Shown here piece after piece: positions 1 to 12,409 of a DNA stretch of 64,000 nt. A program made the position numbers and the translations under genes. The stretch comes from Chelydra serpentina (taxonomy: Eukaryota > Chordata > Testudines > Chelydridae). Within the stretch, counting starts at the first letter, position 1. Each line of letters opens with the position of its first letter. The stretch covers positions 37,054,001 through 37,118,000 of the forward strand of contig JBAIAC010000010.1 of NCBI GenBank assembly GCA_037349315.1, given 5' to 3'. The notes under the pieces are model-generated. The model was not told the DNA's origin. It did no database searches and worked only from the letters and a program-made list of their open reading frames with translations.

Positions 1-1350
1 ATTATGCAAGAAAACTCCTACAATCATTTTTGTCTGCTTCTGAAGCTGTTCAGTAAATGATGGTTCTATACTTTCACTGTTGCTTTTTTAAAAAACCTGA
101 GAAATGACTGTTGGTACCACTAGTTGGTGTAACTTCCTTCCATTCTTGGATTTGAGATTGGCTGTACTGGCAAGACAACAATCAGTCAGCTTTATTAACT
201 TTACTTTTCATTGGTAAACTTACTAAATCAACACCTCTAAATATTTTGGGCTAATCAGAATTTTTAATAAAGTGGGGCATAATCTGCTTTGATATTTCTA
301 AGTGTTGCCAAATCAAAACAGACTTTCCTGAATTCCTTATTCTAATTGGGACAACACTCTTATTGTCACAAATTATTTTTAAACTGGTGAATAGGTCTTC
401 CCACTTGCTGTCTCCTATGGATTATTCAAGATTATAACATAGAAGATCACGTTGACGTCCGAAAACTATCATTCACTATTGAAGCATTTGGGTTAGGTGT
501 TCAGTTTCTGATTGACTAGGAAACCTCTTTCATAGATTTCATTTGTCTTTATCTGGCAGTATGTATCTCTGTGCCAGGCAAAGCCTATTTTATAGGTAGA
601 ATGGATGGCAATAATTTATTAATATAGGCTTTTTGATTAAGCTCTTAAATATAGAAATGAGACTTTGGGCCATATTTTTAGTTAGCATTCGTGCACCTAA
701 TTTATGCATACAAATCTGGTATTTTCATGCCTAAAATTAGTGTTGATAAATGATTATGCACAATGGAACATGTTTGAAAATCTGGGTCTAATTTTAGTTG
801 TGGACTCTTAAGTATGATATTGGGAACAGTGAAAATTTGTAGTTTCCTAATTGCACTTGAACTCCAGTGATCTGAACCTGCTGTTATGTTACAAATACTC
901 TGAACAGTACAGATCCCAGCTTGTAAAAAGAGTATTTGTTTATGCAATCGGAGAGAGGAGGACTAATAGTTAAATTTAGTGTCCATGACTGATTTAAGAT
1001 ATTTACTTCCAAATGCCAGTCAGTTGAACTGACTCCACTTGCTCAGAAGCTTGGCCACGCTTACAGCCTTCCAATTTTTTTTTCCTTTTTGTGCCATTTT
1101 GTACTAATTAGAAAGGTAATCTATTTGCCTTTCTGATTGATGTTATGATAGTGCACTAATCAAGAATATTGTGCAGATGAAAATGTCACTTAATCTGTAT
1201 TTTATAAAGTTCTTGTACAGCAGTTTGATAGAGAATGCACTGTTTACATGACAAGCTGAGATTTACTAATTGAGAGCCATTTAACTGTAAGTATCTATGG
1301 ACTTAAAATTGTAACCATGAAGCCAAAATAAAGATGTTTTTAAAAGTGAG
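1..1350 (+). other. Candidate 3' UTR end of an upstream gene
   Basis: No coding sequence is visible here. The block is AT-rich and lacks recognisable repeats, unlike most of the next 25 kb. It ends with AATAAA at 1327-1332, followed by a GT/T-rich stretch at about 1348-1373 that looks like a downstream polyadenylation element. This fits the tail of a long 3' UTR on the + strand. In human the gene upstream of MOXD1 in the same orientation is STX7, so an STX7 3' UTR is a reasonable guess. That guess rests on synteny alone, since no STX7 coding exon is present. Confidence 0.4.
1327..1332 (+). terminator. Polyadenylation signal AATAAA
   Basis: A canonical hexamer sits in unique AT-rich sequence with a T/GT-rich element about 20-40 bases downstream. 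It would end a + strand transcript near 1345-1350. AATAAA is common by chance in AT-rich DNA, so the call depends on the downstream element and the lack of repeats around it. Confidence 0.4.
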
Positions 1351-2385
1351 GGTTTTTCAGAATGTGTTTTTTCTGTACCAGCACACATCACTTACCAAGT
1401 GATTAAAACCCATTTAAAGAGGGACACACTCAAATCGTAAGCTGCAAATATGCAGTCTGGTGCACACAAGGACTTCACATCTGTGTGTGGGCCTGTTGAC
1501 TTAAATGGGACTCCATGTGTATGAGTTCAGCCAGATGTATCAGATTGCAGGGTCAAGACCCAGCCTTGGATAGTGGAAATTAAGGTCAAGGTTTTCACCT
1601 CTTTTTCTAAAGGCTGGCTGTTCAGGAGGATGTGTTTATTACCAGCTCTTTGTAATTTTTAATATATAGGATAGGAGCCCACAATTACAAGATGGGCACC
1701 TATATATGTGTTAAATTTTGGAAGAAATAAGCTTTAATGTCAGGTTCTTAGTGCTGAGGTATTAAGTTTCAAACACTGCAGAGGTGTGTTCTTTTATTTA
1801 AAACCTGTGGCTTTTTGTTTTGATTTGGTTTTTTTGGGTCGGGCAATTGGAATCTCTCTAACTGTGGGAACACTTCTGTTGATCTTAGAATGTTTTATAA
1901 AAGCTTTTATAAAAAAAAATTGGGCCAGTGTCTTTGTCCATTTGCAATCTTGGTTAGAATTGACTCTGGTGACCTAAAAGTGACTCTGTACCAGTATCAC
2001 TGTGGGGTTGTTACACATTTACTTGGATACAGCAAGTAAAAACAACAAAAATACTTGTGGTTCCCTAAATGTCAGAACTGTAAATACAAATTTCGGATCT
2101 GAAAGTAGCTTTCTTTCCCCTCCATTTTGTGACTCACCCCTTCACCCACCACTCCCTGGTATTGAAAATTCTGCAGGCACATGCTGCCATCAGTTACACC
2201 TGTGCAAATTCATTGTCTTCAAAGGGAGCTGTGTGGGTGTAATTGATGGCAGAACTTGGACTTGCAATTGGAGTTCAGTTGATAATTATGTTGCGGCACA
2301 AGCTAAAACTAGATACAGTTTGCTCTTTTAGTTTGGATACCGTGGAGATTGGCATGGTATAAGCAGCTAAATCCCACTACAAATA
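1351..2385. other. Intergenic, no gene seen
   Basis: Unique-looking AT-rich sequence. The open frames at 1786-1977 and 2002-2331 are short, have no recognisable domain and show no splice context. I see nothing functional in it. Confidence 0.6.
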
Positions 2386-2475
2386 TTTAAGCACATACTT
2401 AACTTTAAGCACATGAGCAGTCCCACTGAAATCACTGGATTACTCATGCTTGGAGTTAAGCATATGTGTAAGTGT
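2386..2475. mobile_element. Palindromic MITE
   Basis: A short foldback element. The left half, with TTTAAGCACATACTTAA, returns as a diverged reverse complement in the right half (TTAAGCATATGTGTAAGTG) around a core with CCCACTGAAATCA. A similar copy lies near 53783-53862. The structure is that of a non-autonomous DNA element and it encodes nothing. Confidence 0.55.
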
Positions 2476-2519
2476 TTGCAAGCTCCGCACTCTAGCTAAT
2501 TAGCTCTCAGATCCATAGA

Positions 2520-3110
2520 GTATAGGGCCAGAAGAGGCCATTATGGTCACCTCTCATATAGACTCATAGATTTTAAGATCAGAAAGGACCATCATGATCA
2601 TCTAATCTGAGCTACACATCGCAGACCACAGACTCTCACCCACCAACTCCTGCAGTTGGCCCATAACATCTTGCTGAGTTACTGAACTCCTCAAATCATG
2701 GTTTAAGGACTTCAAGTTACAGAGAATTCATCATTTACAATAGTTTAAACCTACAAATGATCTGTTCTCCATGCTGCAGAGGAAGGCGCCCAAAAAAACC
2801 CCAACCCCATGTCCTGCCAATCTGTCCCAGGGAAAATTCCTTCCTGACCCCAAATATGGCAATCAAGCCATACGATTTCCCCAAATTTGTTTCAAGTCCA
2901 ATAGCAATGGTTGAACTAGAGCATATCTTTTAGAAAAATGTCCAGTCATGATTGAAAAATTTCCAGTGATGGAGAATCCACCACAATCCATGGTATATTG
3001 TTCCCGTGGTTAATTACCCTTAGTGCTTTAAACAAGAGAAAAGTGTGCCTAACTTCTAGTCTGTATTTGTCTAGCTTCAACTGCCACCTATGGGATCTTG
3101 TTTATACCTG
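2520..3110 (-). mobile_element. Old CR1 LINE 3' fragment
   Basis: On the minus strand this matches the conserved 3' end of CR1-type LINEs. The + strand shows the typical reversed tail (ATAGACTCATAGATTTTAAG, then AGAAAGGACCATCATGATCA), followed by 3' UTR and terminal ORF2 remnants down to about 3100. Two tail-like segments sit side by side at 2520 and 2558, so two insertions or a local duplication are possible. It is heavily mutated and has no open frame. Confidence 0.7.
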
Positions 3111-3873
3111 TGTCTGCTAGATTGATGAGCCTTCTACTATCACATTTCTGTTCCCTGTGTGGGTACTTTAAACCTTGCATACCATCTAACTCTTGTTTGC
3201 AGGAGTTAGCTGTAAACAGAGAGCATTCTGAATACTTGCACTGGGCAGATCTGATGACTAGCACAGCACCATTTTTACATAGTTACTTTTTAGGGTATAA
3301 CTTAAATACTAAATTTTATTTTGTGCACACCGTGATCATAGTGTCTGCGTTACTTGCATGCTCCTGCTCCTAGGAAAGGGCTGGGGGAGGTGTTTCCTTT
3401 TTTCTCCTTAGGTACTAGGGAAGGGAGTGAGCAAAGGATCTTGTTCCTCATTGCACAAATAATAAAGGAGGGGGAAGTACTAAGGATTCCTCCTTTCCCT
3501 CTGCCCATAGTAGTAGGGATGAGTTGTCAGAAACCATGTAGTTGCAAGCCTTTGATCGGGGCAGTCTCTTTGTGGTTTGAGTAGATCAGACAGGGTGAGC
3601 TGCCCACTACATTCAGCCAATCTGCACTCTCTTGGGAGGTGGAGCAGCCTACTCACACCCCCTAAATTCAATATAAAAACCCAGCCCCACTGGTCAAGTG
3701 CCTGATTGCAGATTACCTCAACCAGGGCCCTTCAGCCTCACAAAACCAAAGGGGCATAGACAGGAGGAGGAGAATGTTTTAAAGCAATTCGATGATGGAA
3801 GGCACACAATTTAGGTGTCTGTCAGCGATCACTTTTAACAGAAATTCTTTTTCCTTTTTCCCCAAGACATAGC

Positions 3874-3877
<4 letters not shown>

Positions 3878-3949
<72 letters not shown>

Positions 3950-3953
3950 CTCT
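3878..3953. repeat. Compound (CT)n(CA)n microsatellite
   Basis: About 38 bases of CT repeats pass directly into about 30 bases of CA repeats, then a short CT tail. The tract is uninterrupted and therefore probably length-polymorphic. It is followed by an AT-rich TATATAGCTATATC stretch. Confidence 0.95.
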
Positions 3954-4284
3954 GTCTTTGTATATAGCTATATCTATATAATATGAAACTAAATGTCTTC
4001 TAGAACACAGACATTCACTGTTCTGCATTATTCATCAACACATCAGATTAGGAAGGCCAAAAAAAAAATGCAATCAAAACACATTTCAGTTTCACCGATG
4101 AGACCTTGTAAGAATAGTTCCTTTGTACTTATCTTAACCACACACCAGGAGAGCTTCCTTTCTTTCCTGCTTTTTCAAAGGGGGTGAAAATCACAAGGCC
4201 AGAGGCTTCTGTGAAGTTTTTTTTCCTTCTTGGAAATAGTTCTTAGTATTATACAGTATCAGCAGGGAGGGAGAGGAATTATTT

Positions 4285-4917
4285 CAGCTCAGTACCAATG
4301 TGGACACAAGAACAAATGGATATAAACTGGCCGTCAGGAAGTTTAGACTTGAAATTAGACGAAGATTTCTAACCATCAGAGGAGTGAAGTTCTGGAACAG
4401 CCTTCCAAGGGAAGCAGTGGGGGCAAAAGACCTGTCTGGCTTCAAGATTAAGCTAGATAAGTTTATGGAGGAGATGGTTTGATGGGATAACATGATCTTG
4501 GTCAAAGGTCAATTAATTGCCATCAGTGGTAAATAGGACCAATGGTCAGTGATGGGACGTTAGAAGTTACTATAAAGAACTTTTTTCTGGGTGTCTGGCT
4601 GGTGAGTCTTGCCCACATGATCAGGGTTCAGCTGATCACCATATTTGGGGTCGGGAAGGAATTTTCCTCCAGGGTAGATTGGCAGAGGCCCTGGAGGTTT
4701 TTCGCCTTCCTCTGCAGCATGGGGCACGGGTCACTTACTGGAGGATTCTCTGCATCTTTGAAGTCTTTTTAAACCATGATTTGTGGACTTCAATAGCTGA
4801 GACATAGGTGAGAGGATTATTCCAGGAGTGGGTGGGTGAGATTCTGTGGCCTGCATTGTGCAGGAGGTCAGACTAGATGATCATAATGGTCCCTTCTGAC
4901 CTTCAAGTCTATGAGCA
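4285..4917 (+). mobile_element. CR1 LINE 3' end, sense
   Basis: A 5'-truncated CR1-type LINE. The frame at 4300-4482 encodes the last 60 residues of the CR1 ORF2 protein, with the family's WNSLPREAV motif and an FKIKLDKFMEEM-like end. About 430 bases of 3' UTR follow, closing with the CR1 tail (GATGATCATAATGGTC-type sequence, CTTCAAGTCTATGAG). It keeps no catalytic domain and is a dead copy. Confidence 0.85.
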
Positions 4918-7900
4918 AACTAACTTATTATCCAATAGCCTTTTCTAGCAGGCCCCCTTACTGTGTGCATAAAGTCAGCAAATACATTGGAATGTGAGTG
5001 AGAAACTGAGTGGTGTGTTGGAAGTTGGCCATCAAATGAATTGTTTTTTAAGCATTTTAAACTGTTTTTAGTCTGGGGTGAGAGGATAGTAATCAGATTT
5101 ATATCCCCAGCTGCTAATGGCATTGCTATTTCCAATGTTCTAGAGCTATTCTGAAGTGTGCTAGAGAACACGTTTTGTGTTCAGGAGTCATTTTGTTTAG
5201 CGTTTTCATTAAAACACTTTTGGGGCTTGCAAGCAATTACCTGTTAATGAGAGGAGTGTGTGTGGGGGTACAATACTAGCCTTATTTCTCACTGGCACAT
5301 TTCTGTTCTGATAGTATCCACAATGTGCTCGGTGCAGTGCAAAGGCAGGCACAGTGCCTCCTCAGTGAGCTTGAAATTGAATCTTAATCTGTCATCTAAA
5401 GTATAACACCTTGTCTACATGGGGAAATTGACCAGTATAGCTATTACAGAATAAGTAATTACTCCAGAGTTAGTGAATTTTATTCTGGAATAGAATGCCT
5501 TCTGGAAGAGCTATTGCAAAATAGCTTAATTTATCAATAGCTATGCCACTCAATTTCCTTGAAAACAAGGCCCAAGACATACCACAAAAGCAAACATTGC
5601 CCTAGAAACTGCAACTGTTTTCAGAGTGTAAGCATGCAAATAATTTAAGTTTTCTTCCTTACTTCCTTTTCATTGAAGACAGGTAGGTCATACAATGTTT
5701 GAATAAAGGTAAGTGTACCAAAGCTGTAACTAGGAATGTCTGTAACTATAACAATATTCTGACTTAAAAGTTGGAAAGGAACACGTAATGCTTTCAAATA
5801 GCTCATCATAAAAGGACCAAATTTTGTCATAGGTTTTCTTCTTTATACCATTGGTTATAAGCTTTTCCATGAGTGAGGTGCTGGCTGTTTGGGTCCATTT
5901 CAGGGAGTACAGAGTCACACACATGGTGCTTTCCCATCTTGCAGTAATATTTCTATCTGCTGTTAAAATAATGTGAAGGTGCTGGGGTTGGAAATGCAGC
6001 AAGACGTGTTCTGATCTCTATATGCAAGGGTGCAATGTTTCGCAGAGAGGACTGTAGAATGATTGTGAATATATATATAAAAACTTGCAGCTATGCAAAA
6101 ATTCAGTAGAGGAAGCAATGTGTGTGGGAGAGGTCGGAATCTCTGCTAAAATCAGGGAATCTATCTAGTGTCAAAGGCTTGTTAGTGCACGAAAGTATTA
6201 CACATTAGCCTTATTTTAATTAGCATATTGCTTTAACCCACCCTTGTGGGTGGAAAAAATAAGGCAATTCAATTTTGAAAATTGCCAGCAGCATTTTATT
6301 TTTCTGTTACTCATTGTTTCTCCACTCAAACCATAGTGATTACAGTCATGGTTTTCCCTCATTTCATCCAAGCAGTGGTGATTGAAGGGTATTTGATAAG
6401 GAGTGTAACAAGTGTTTTATAAGTGTCTCATGAACAATTGCATTGCTGTGATTTAGCTATTGGCTATTCTGGTGTGTCAGTCTCTCATTTTGACCAGTAT
6501 TTCCATCCTGGGCTTGAGCAGCCTTCCCAACAAAAATGCTGTCTACATGGATACATTCCTGCAAAAAGTTCTGGTTTTGATAAATCAGCATTTCCAACCC
6601 CAAAAAAGAATTTCCTAACCAACGCTACAAGGAAGCCCCGTCAGGCCTTGCCCATGATTGAGCAGAGGAAGAGGTGGAAAGCATTCCCTTCTCTGACTTC
6701 AAAGCCTGGTCAGTTGCTCAGTCCACAAAAAAAGATAGTTACTCCAGCCCTAAAGCCACTGCAACTCCTGCCTATTGAGTGGTCCTGAATGAGAATACTG
6801 GGAGAGACTGAATGTCTTAAGAACCTGGAGTTGGGGTGGAGGGAAGTAAACAGCTCATTAGCTTGAGCTGCTGGGTAGCTCTAAAATTTGCAATGACAGC
6901 AAAGTATTATTGAAATAGCTTTCATAGTAGGCAGAGATTGCCTCTGTATCTGTTGCCTCCGAGGGCTTTTGCAGCTCCCAATGCTAAAGATATCTTGAGA
7001 TGGGTTGGGCCTTAAGAGTTTCTCTTTAATCATTTTCCAATATTTTTCCTCTTTCTTTGATGTATACATGACTGTATGTGACAGGAATTGCTTCCCATAA
7101 CAGTGTTTTAGCTTCTCTTACAATTCCAGCTTCAGCCAAAGATGAAACTTGTTTTGACTAGCTTGGGGATTTTGTGTTATACATCTTTAGGGTTTAAAGG
7201 ATTTTTTAAATTGACCTATTTAATCTCAGTTTAGTCTAAGTGGAGTGTTGTGTATTGGAGGAAAGAGCTAGCTGGGGAATTTCTACCAATTTGGTTTGTA
7301 AAACACTCTGGAGGTTCTCCCCCATAAAACTCCTGAGTATTAATACCTGAATAGAAACTAAGCGTCAATACTTATTCTCTCTTCTCCCACAACTTTTATA
7401 ATAACTCTAATTGATTTAAAGGAGTTTGAAAGATTCAAGCTGAACATATTTCATAAGGAAAAAGCTAACAGCTTAATTTTGTGATTCACCCACTTACAAA
7501 CCCAGCTTTAGATAAAAATGTTTAAATAATATTTTTAAACCATATGCCTAAACTAGGAAGGCTCTGAAACCCCAGAAATTTTCAATAAAGACCACAAGAC
7601 TAAATGAAAGAGGACAACTATTTGGGGAGGAGATGGAGGGAGGGAGGAAGCAATCTTCGGGTAGTTTCTACTTTAAAGAAAAGTGGAAACAAAAAGTGTC
7701 TAGAAACTGCATGTGGCTCCAGAAGATTCTATATAACACTATGGGATGTTGATTACTGCACAGAACAGTGACTGACTGTTGTCCATTAGAGTCAAATGTT
7801 GAAAATTACCCTTTCTGGATGGTCTTGAAAGGCCACCCTTTTCTGCAGCTAGAAAATATACTTGCAGTTGTATTTTTATGGTTCGGGGAGGAAAACCACA

Positions 7901-8879
7901 ATAGCATTTCTGCATATTGTATTTCATGTATATCCAAAACGGCTTTAGTTTTCTGGTGTAATCATTTCTACTATGATCACAGAAAAGGGGTCAGTTCCCT
8001 AAACTCTTCTTGCCTTCTCTCTTACTTATGTCCTTGCTATATGACAGACATACCTTCTAATTGAAAAGATCAAAATGTTATAAGGACTTAAGTAGCGCTG
8101 GGGGCATGCGGCAGCATTAAGAGGACTGGGCTAATGACAACCACTTCAACTCCAAGAAACCAGTTTATTTCAGAGTCTGATTACCCAATGAGTGAACATA
8201 AGGCAAAATATATTGGTCCCAAAATCCATTCATTTAACCTAACCAAATTACATCAAATCAGAAACATCATGGACCTCTTATTTATTTGTTAAGCTCTGAC
8301 CGCATCCTTGGTGTCGCCCAAGACGTGGAAGTATTTGTTTGTACTCCTTTATTTTTGTTTCTTAATCACCTTTCTTGTATCTCCCTCTTGGCCCTCCAAT
8401 TCTGCCTCCCCCCCCCCCCCCCCTCTTTCCACAAGTGATTATCAGACAGGCTTGATGAAGGAAATTGACTGAACCTGTTCCTGTCCTGTTCATACGTGTT
8501 TTCCTTGTGTTGTTGCAAAAGTAGAAAAATTTTGATTACAATCCTAGTAGCATCCTGCTGTGACAGCCCAGAAGGGTAGGGCAAATCAACTTCACATGGT
8601 GCCATAGCAGTCTGCTTGCCATTGAAGGTTTACTTTAGGATACAGAGGAGAGAATTTTCTTCCTGAATAAAATGTCCTAAAATGAATTCATCACAGACAG
8701 TGGCTAATTAGTGGAAGTAAAAGAACAGCATTATCAAACACCATTGGCTAGAAAATAATCCAGACCAGGGTTCTGGAAAATAATTTGAGTCTTGCAAATT
8801 CCAAGTTGAGAATGCAAATTCATAGAGAAGTTTTCAACATAGCTATTTCAGGAGTTCCTCTGTTTGTTTATCCAGAGTT
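4918..8879. other. Intergenic, no gene seen
   Basis: Mostly unique AT-rich DNA. A weak GTCTACA-type MITE remnant lies near 5405-5590. The longest open frame is 121 codons (6423-6788); it has no family signature or splice context and I do not call it. A 16-base C run lies at 8408-8423. Nothing else stands out. Confidence 0.6.
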
Positions 8880-9076
8880 CATAGAATGTCAGGGTTGGGA
8901 AGGACCATAGGAGATCATCTAGTCCAACCCCCTGCTCAAAGCAGGACCAATCCCCAACTAAATCATCCCAGCCAGGGCTTTGTCAAACCGGGCCTTAAAA
9001 ACCTCAAAGGATGGAGATTCCACCACCTTCCTAGGTAACCCATTCCAGTGCTTCACCACCCTCCTGGTGAAAAAGG

Positions 9077-10206
9077 TGTGATGGTGTTCCCCATAAAACT
9101 TTATGGGGAGATGCTTATAAATGTATATATGTAACTAAAATATGTTTTATGCTACATGTGCCATGTAACATATCTCTGTGAAAGTTATGACCTACTGAAT
9201 TTACTCCTCCTGTTTGTATGCATGTATCATTGTTGTAGTTGGAGTTATGAAGATTGGTTTTATATTTGCTGGTTTTGTACATAGCTTTTGTAAGTGCATG
9301 GGATCATCTTTGGAGCAAAGAATGTGCCTGTTAAATGCGAGCACTTAACAGACAAAAGACGTTGCAGACCCCAATCCACATTGGGGCCGGGTCTGGAATG
9401 CAACTGGTTAGGCTGGTTGTGGAAGGGTGACTTGCCCATGTGATCCCAAAACTCCATGGTCACAGGATGTTACACAGGGAGGGGAAAAAGACTATAAAAC
9501 CCCAGGGGAGACCCTTCCATTTTGTCTTCAGCTGGCTAAAGGGAGAGGCTCTCCACCCCCCCCAAGGACATTCCTGAGGGGAACTGAACAAAGGACAAAG
9601 ACACTAGGGGGTGTGAGCGACTGCTGGACCCAGGCTAATTCTACAGCCTGTAAAAAGGAAAACATCCGAATCTGGTGAGGCTTTTATCTGTGTTAACTTT
9701 GAATAGACATAAACGTGCGTGTTTTATTTTATTTTACTAAGTAACTTGCTTTGTTCTGTCTGTCACTACTTGAACTCCCTTAAATCCTATTTTCTGTACT
9801 TATTAAAATCACTTTTTACTTATTAAGTTTCCTTGAGTATGAGTCGGTTCCTGGGGAAAGCGAACAGTTGTGCATATCTTTCTATCTTTGAAATAGAAGG
9901 CGAACTGTTTATGAGTTTACCCTGTATAAGCTTTATACAGGGTAAAACGGATTTATTAAGGGTTTGAACCTCCTTGGAGTTGAGCAGCTGGGTGTCAAAG
10001 GCAAGAGCGCTTCCAGGGGCCTTACAGTGGTGAGTGGACTTGGTTCGGACCAGGGTCTATGTTTGCAGCAGATCAGTGGAATCTGGCTCAAAACAGACAG
10101 GATTCGGGAGTCCCAAGCTGGAAAAGGCCTGGAAGCAGGGGCAGAAGTAGCCTTGGCACACCAGGTGGTAGCACCAAGCAGGTCTCTGTGGCCCCAACCC
10201 GTCACA
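9077..10206. mobile_element. Solo LTR of an endogenous retrovirus
   Basis: A 1130-bp insertion inside CR1. Its ends are TGTGATGG and CCGTCACA, a TG...CA pair with a 7/8 inverted match. It is flanked by the identical 5-bp target duplication AAAGG (9072-9076 and 10207-10211), and removing it rejoins the CR1 sequence exactly. If the LTR reads on the + strand, CTATAAAAC at 9492-9500 is the candidate TATA box and ATTAAA near 9802 a possible polyadenylation signal. No gag, pol or env reading frame is present, so internal sequence was lost by LTR-LTR recombination. It is non-coding and cannot encode a virus. Confidence 0.88.
9916..9946. repeat. Perfect 13-bp palindrome inside the LTR
   Basis: TTTACCCTGTATA at 9916-9928 and its exact reverse complement at 9934-9946 flank a 5-base centre (AGCTT). 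It would form a stable RNA hairpin if transcribed. It may be part of the LTR's 3' processing or a binding site; the sequence does not decide which. Confidence 0.85.
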
Positions 10207-12409
10207 AAAGGTTTTCCTAATATCCAACCTAAACCTCCCCCACTGCAACTTGAGACCATTGCTCCTTGTTCTGTCATCTGCTACCACTGAGAACAGTCTA
10301 GATCCATCCTCTTTGGAACCTCCTTTCAGGTAGTTGAAAGCAGCTATCAAATCCCCCCTCATTCTTCTCTTCTGCAGACTAAATAATCCCAGTTCCCTCA
10401 GCCTCTCCTCATAAGTCATGTGTCCCAGCTCCCTAATCATTTTTGTTGCCATCCACTCAACTCTTTCCAATTTTTCCACATCCTTCTTATAGTGGGCCCA
10501 ACACTGGACACACTACTCCAGATGAGGCCTCACCAATGCCGAATAGAAGGGAATGATCACGTCCCTCGATCTGCTGGCAGTATTCTTACTTATACAGTCC
10601 AACATGCCGTTAGCCTTCTTGGCAACAAGGGCACACTGTTGACTCATATTTAGCTTCTCATCCACTGTAACCCATAGATCCTTTTCTGCAGAACTGCTGC
10701 CTAGCCACTCGGTCCCTAGTCTGTAGCAGTACATGGGAGTCTTCTGTCGAAAGTGCAGGATTCTGCACTTGTCCTTTTTGAACCTCATCAGATTTCTTTT
10801 GGCCCAATCTTCTAATTTGTCTAGGTCCCTCTGTATCCTATCCCTACCCTCCAGCATATCTACCACTCCTCCCAGTTTAGTGTCATCTGCAAACTGGCTG
10901 AGGGTGCAATCTACGCCATCCTCCAGATCATTAATGAAAATATTGAACAAAACCGCCCCCAGGACCAACCCTTGTGGCACTCTGCTTGATACCAGCTGCC
11001 AACTAAACATGGAGCCATTGATCACTACCCATTGAGCCTCATGATCTATCCAGCATCCTATCCACCATATAGTCCATTCATCCAGCGCATACTTCTTTAA
11101 CTTGTTAGCAAGAATATTTTTGGGAGACCGTATCAAAAGTTTTGCTAAAGTCAAGGAATAATACGTCCACTGCTTTCCCCTCATCCACAGAGCCAGTTAT
11201 CTCATCCTAGAAGGCAGTTAGGTTAGTCAGGCATGACTTGCCCTTGGTGAATCCATGCTGACTGTTCCTGATCACTTTCCCCTCCTCTAAGTGCTTCAGA
11301 ATGGATTCCTTGAGGACCTGCTCCATGATTTTTCCAGGGACTGAGGTAAGACTGACTGGCCTGTAGTTCCCCGGATCCTCCTTCCCTTTTTTAAAGATGG
11401 GCAGTACATTAGTCTTTTTCCAGTCATCTGGGACCTCCCCCGACCGCCATGAGTTTTAAAAGATAATGGCCAATGGCTCTGCAATCACATCGGCCAACTC
11501 CTTTAGCACCCTCGGATGCAGTGCATCCAGCCCCATGGACTTGTGTTCGTCCCGCTTTTCTAAATAGTCCTGAACCACTTCTTTCTCCACAGAGGGCTCG
11601 TCACCTCCTCCCTATACTGTGCTGCCCAGTGCAGTAGTCTGGGAGCTGACCTTGTTCGTGAAGACCGGGGCAAAAAAGCATTGAGTACATTAGCTTTTTC
11701 CACATCCTCTGTCACTAGGTTGCTTCCCTCATTCAGTAAGGGGCCCACACTTTCCTTTACCACCTTCTTGTTGCTAACATACCTGAAGAAACCCTTCTTG
11801 TTACTCTTAACATCCCTTTCTAGCTGCAACTCCAAGTGTGATTTGGCCTTCCTGATTTCACTCCTGCATGCCTGAGCAATATTGTTATACTCCTCCCTGG
11901 TCATTTGCCCCATCTTTCACTTCTTGTAAGCTTCTTTTTTGTGTTTAAGATCAGCAAGGATTTCACTGTTAAGCCAAGCTGGTTGCCTGTCATGTTTACT
12001 ATTCTTTCTACACATTGGGATAGTTTGTTCCTGCAACCTCAATAAGGATTCTTTAAAATACAGCCAGCTTTCCTGGACTCCTTCCCCCTTCATATTATTC
12101 TCCCAGAGGATCCTGCCCATCAGTTCCCTGAGGGAGTCAGTCTGCTTTTCTGAAGTCCAGGGTCTGTATTCTGCTGCTCTCCTTTCTTCCTTGTGTCAGG
12201 ATCCTGAACTTGACCTTCTCATGGTCACTGCCTCCCAGGTTCCCATCCACTTTTGCTTCCCCTACTAATTCTTCCCTGTTTGTGAGCAGCAGGTCAAGAA
12301 GAGCTCTGCCCCTAGTTGGTTCCTCCAGCACTTGCACCAGGAAATTTCCCCCTCCACTTTCCCAAAACTTCCTGGATTGTCTGTGCACTGCTGTATTGCT
12401 CTCCCAGCA

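Larger units (their letters stand above)
8880..12409 (-). mobile_element. CR1 LINE, antisense, split by a solo LTR
   Basis: A 5'-truncated CR1 LINE on the minus strand, interrupted at 9077-10206. It begins at the right in the endonuclease domain (12137-12388) and runs through the linker (11560-12120) to the reverse transcriptase. The FADDTKLGG catalytic motif lies in the frame at 10513-11184, and the thumb and C-terminal region at 10057-10479. The 3' tail with one ATTCTATG-type 8-mer is at 8880. The reading frame is broken by several frameshifts, so this is a pseudogene. It is closely similar to the copy at 33029-35503, where the same RT frame is intact. Confidence 0.93.

Noticed and set aside
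6423..6788. 121-codon frame as a possible small gene
   Set aside because: No recognisable domain, no splice or promoter context, and ordinary for AT-rich intergenic DNA by length.
10057..11184. Host gene on the minus strand with reverse-transcriptase similarity
   Set aside because: It is the ORF2 of a CR1 LINE with frameshifts; the 3' tail and 5' truncation show a retrotransposon copy.
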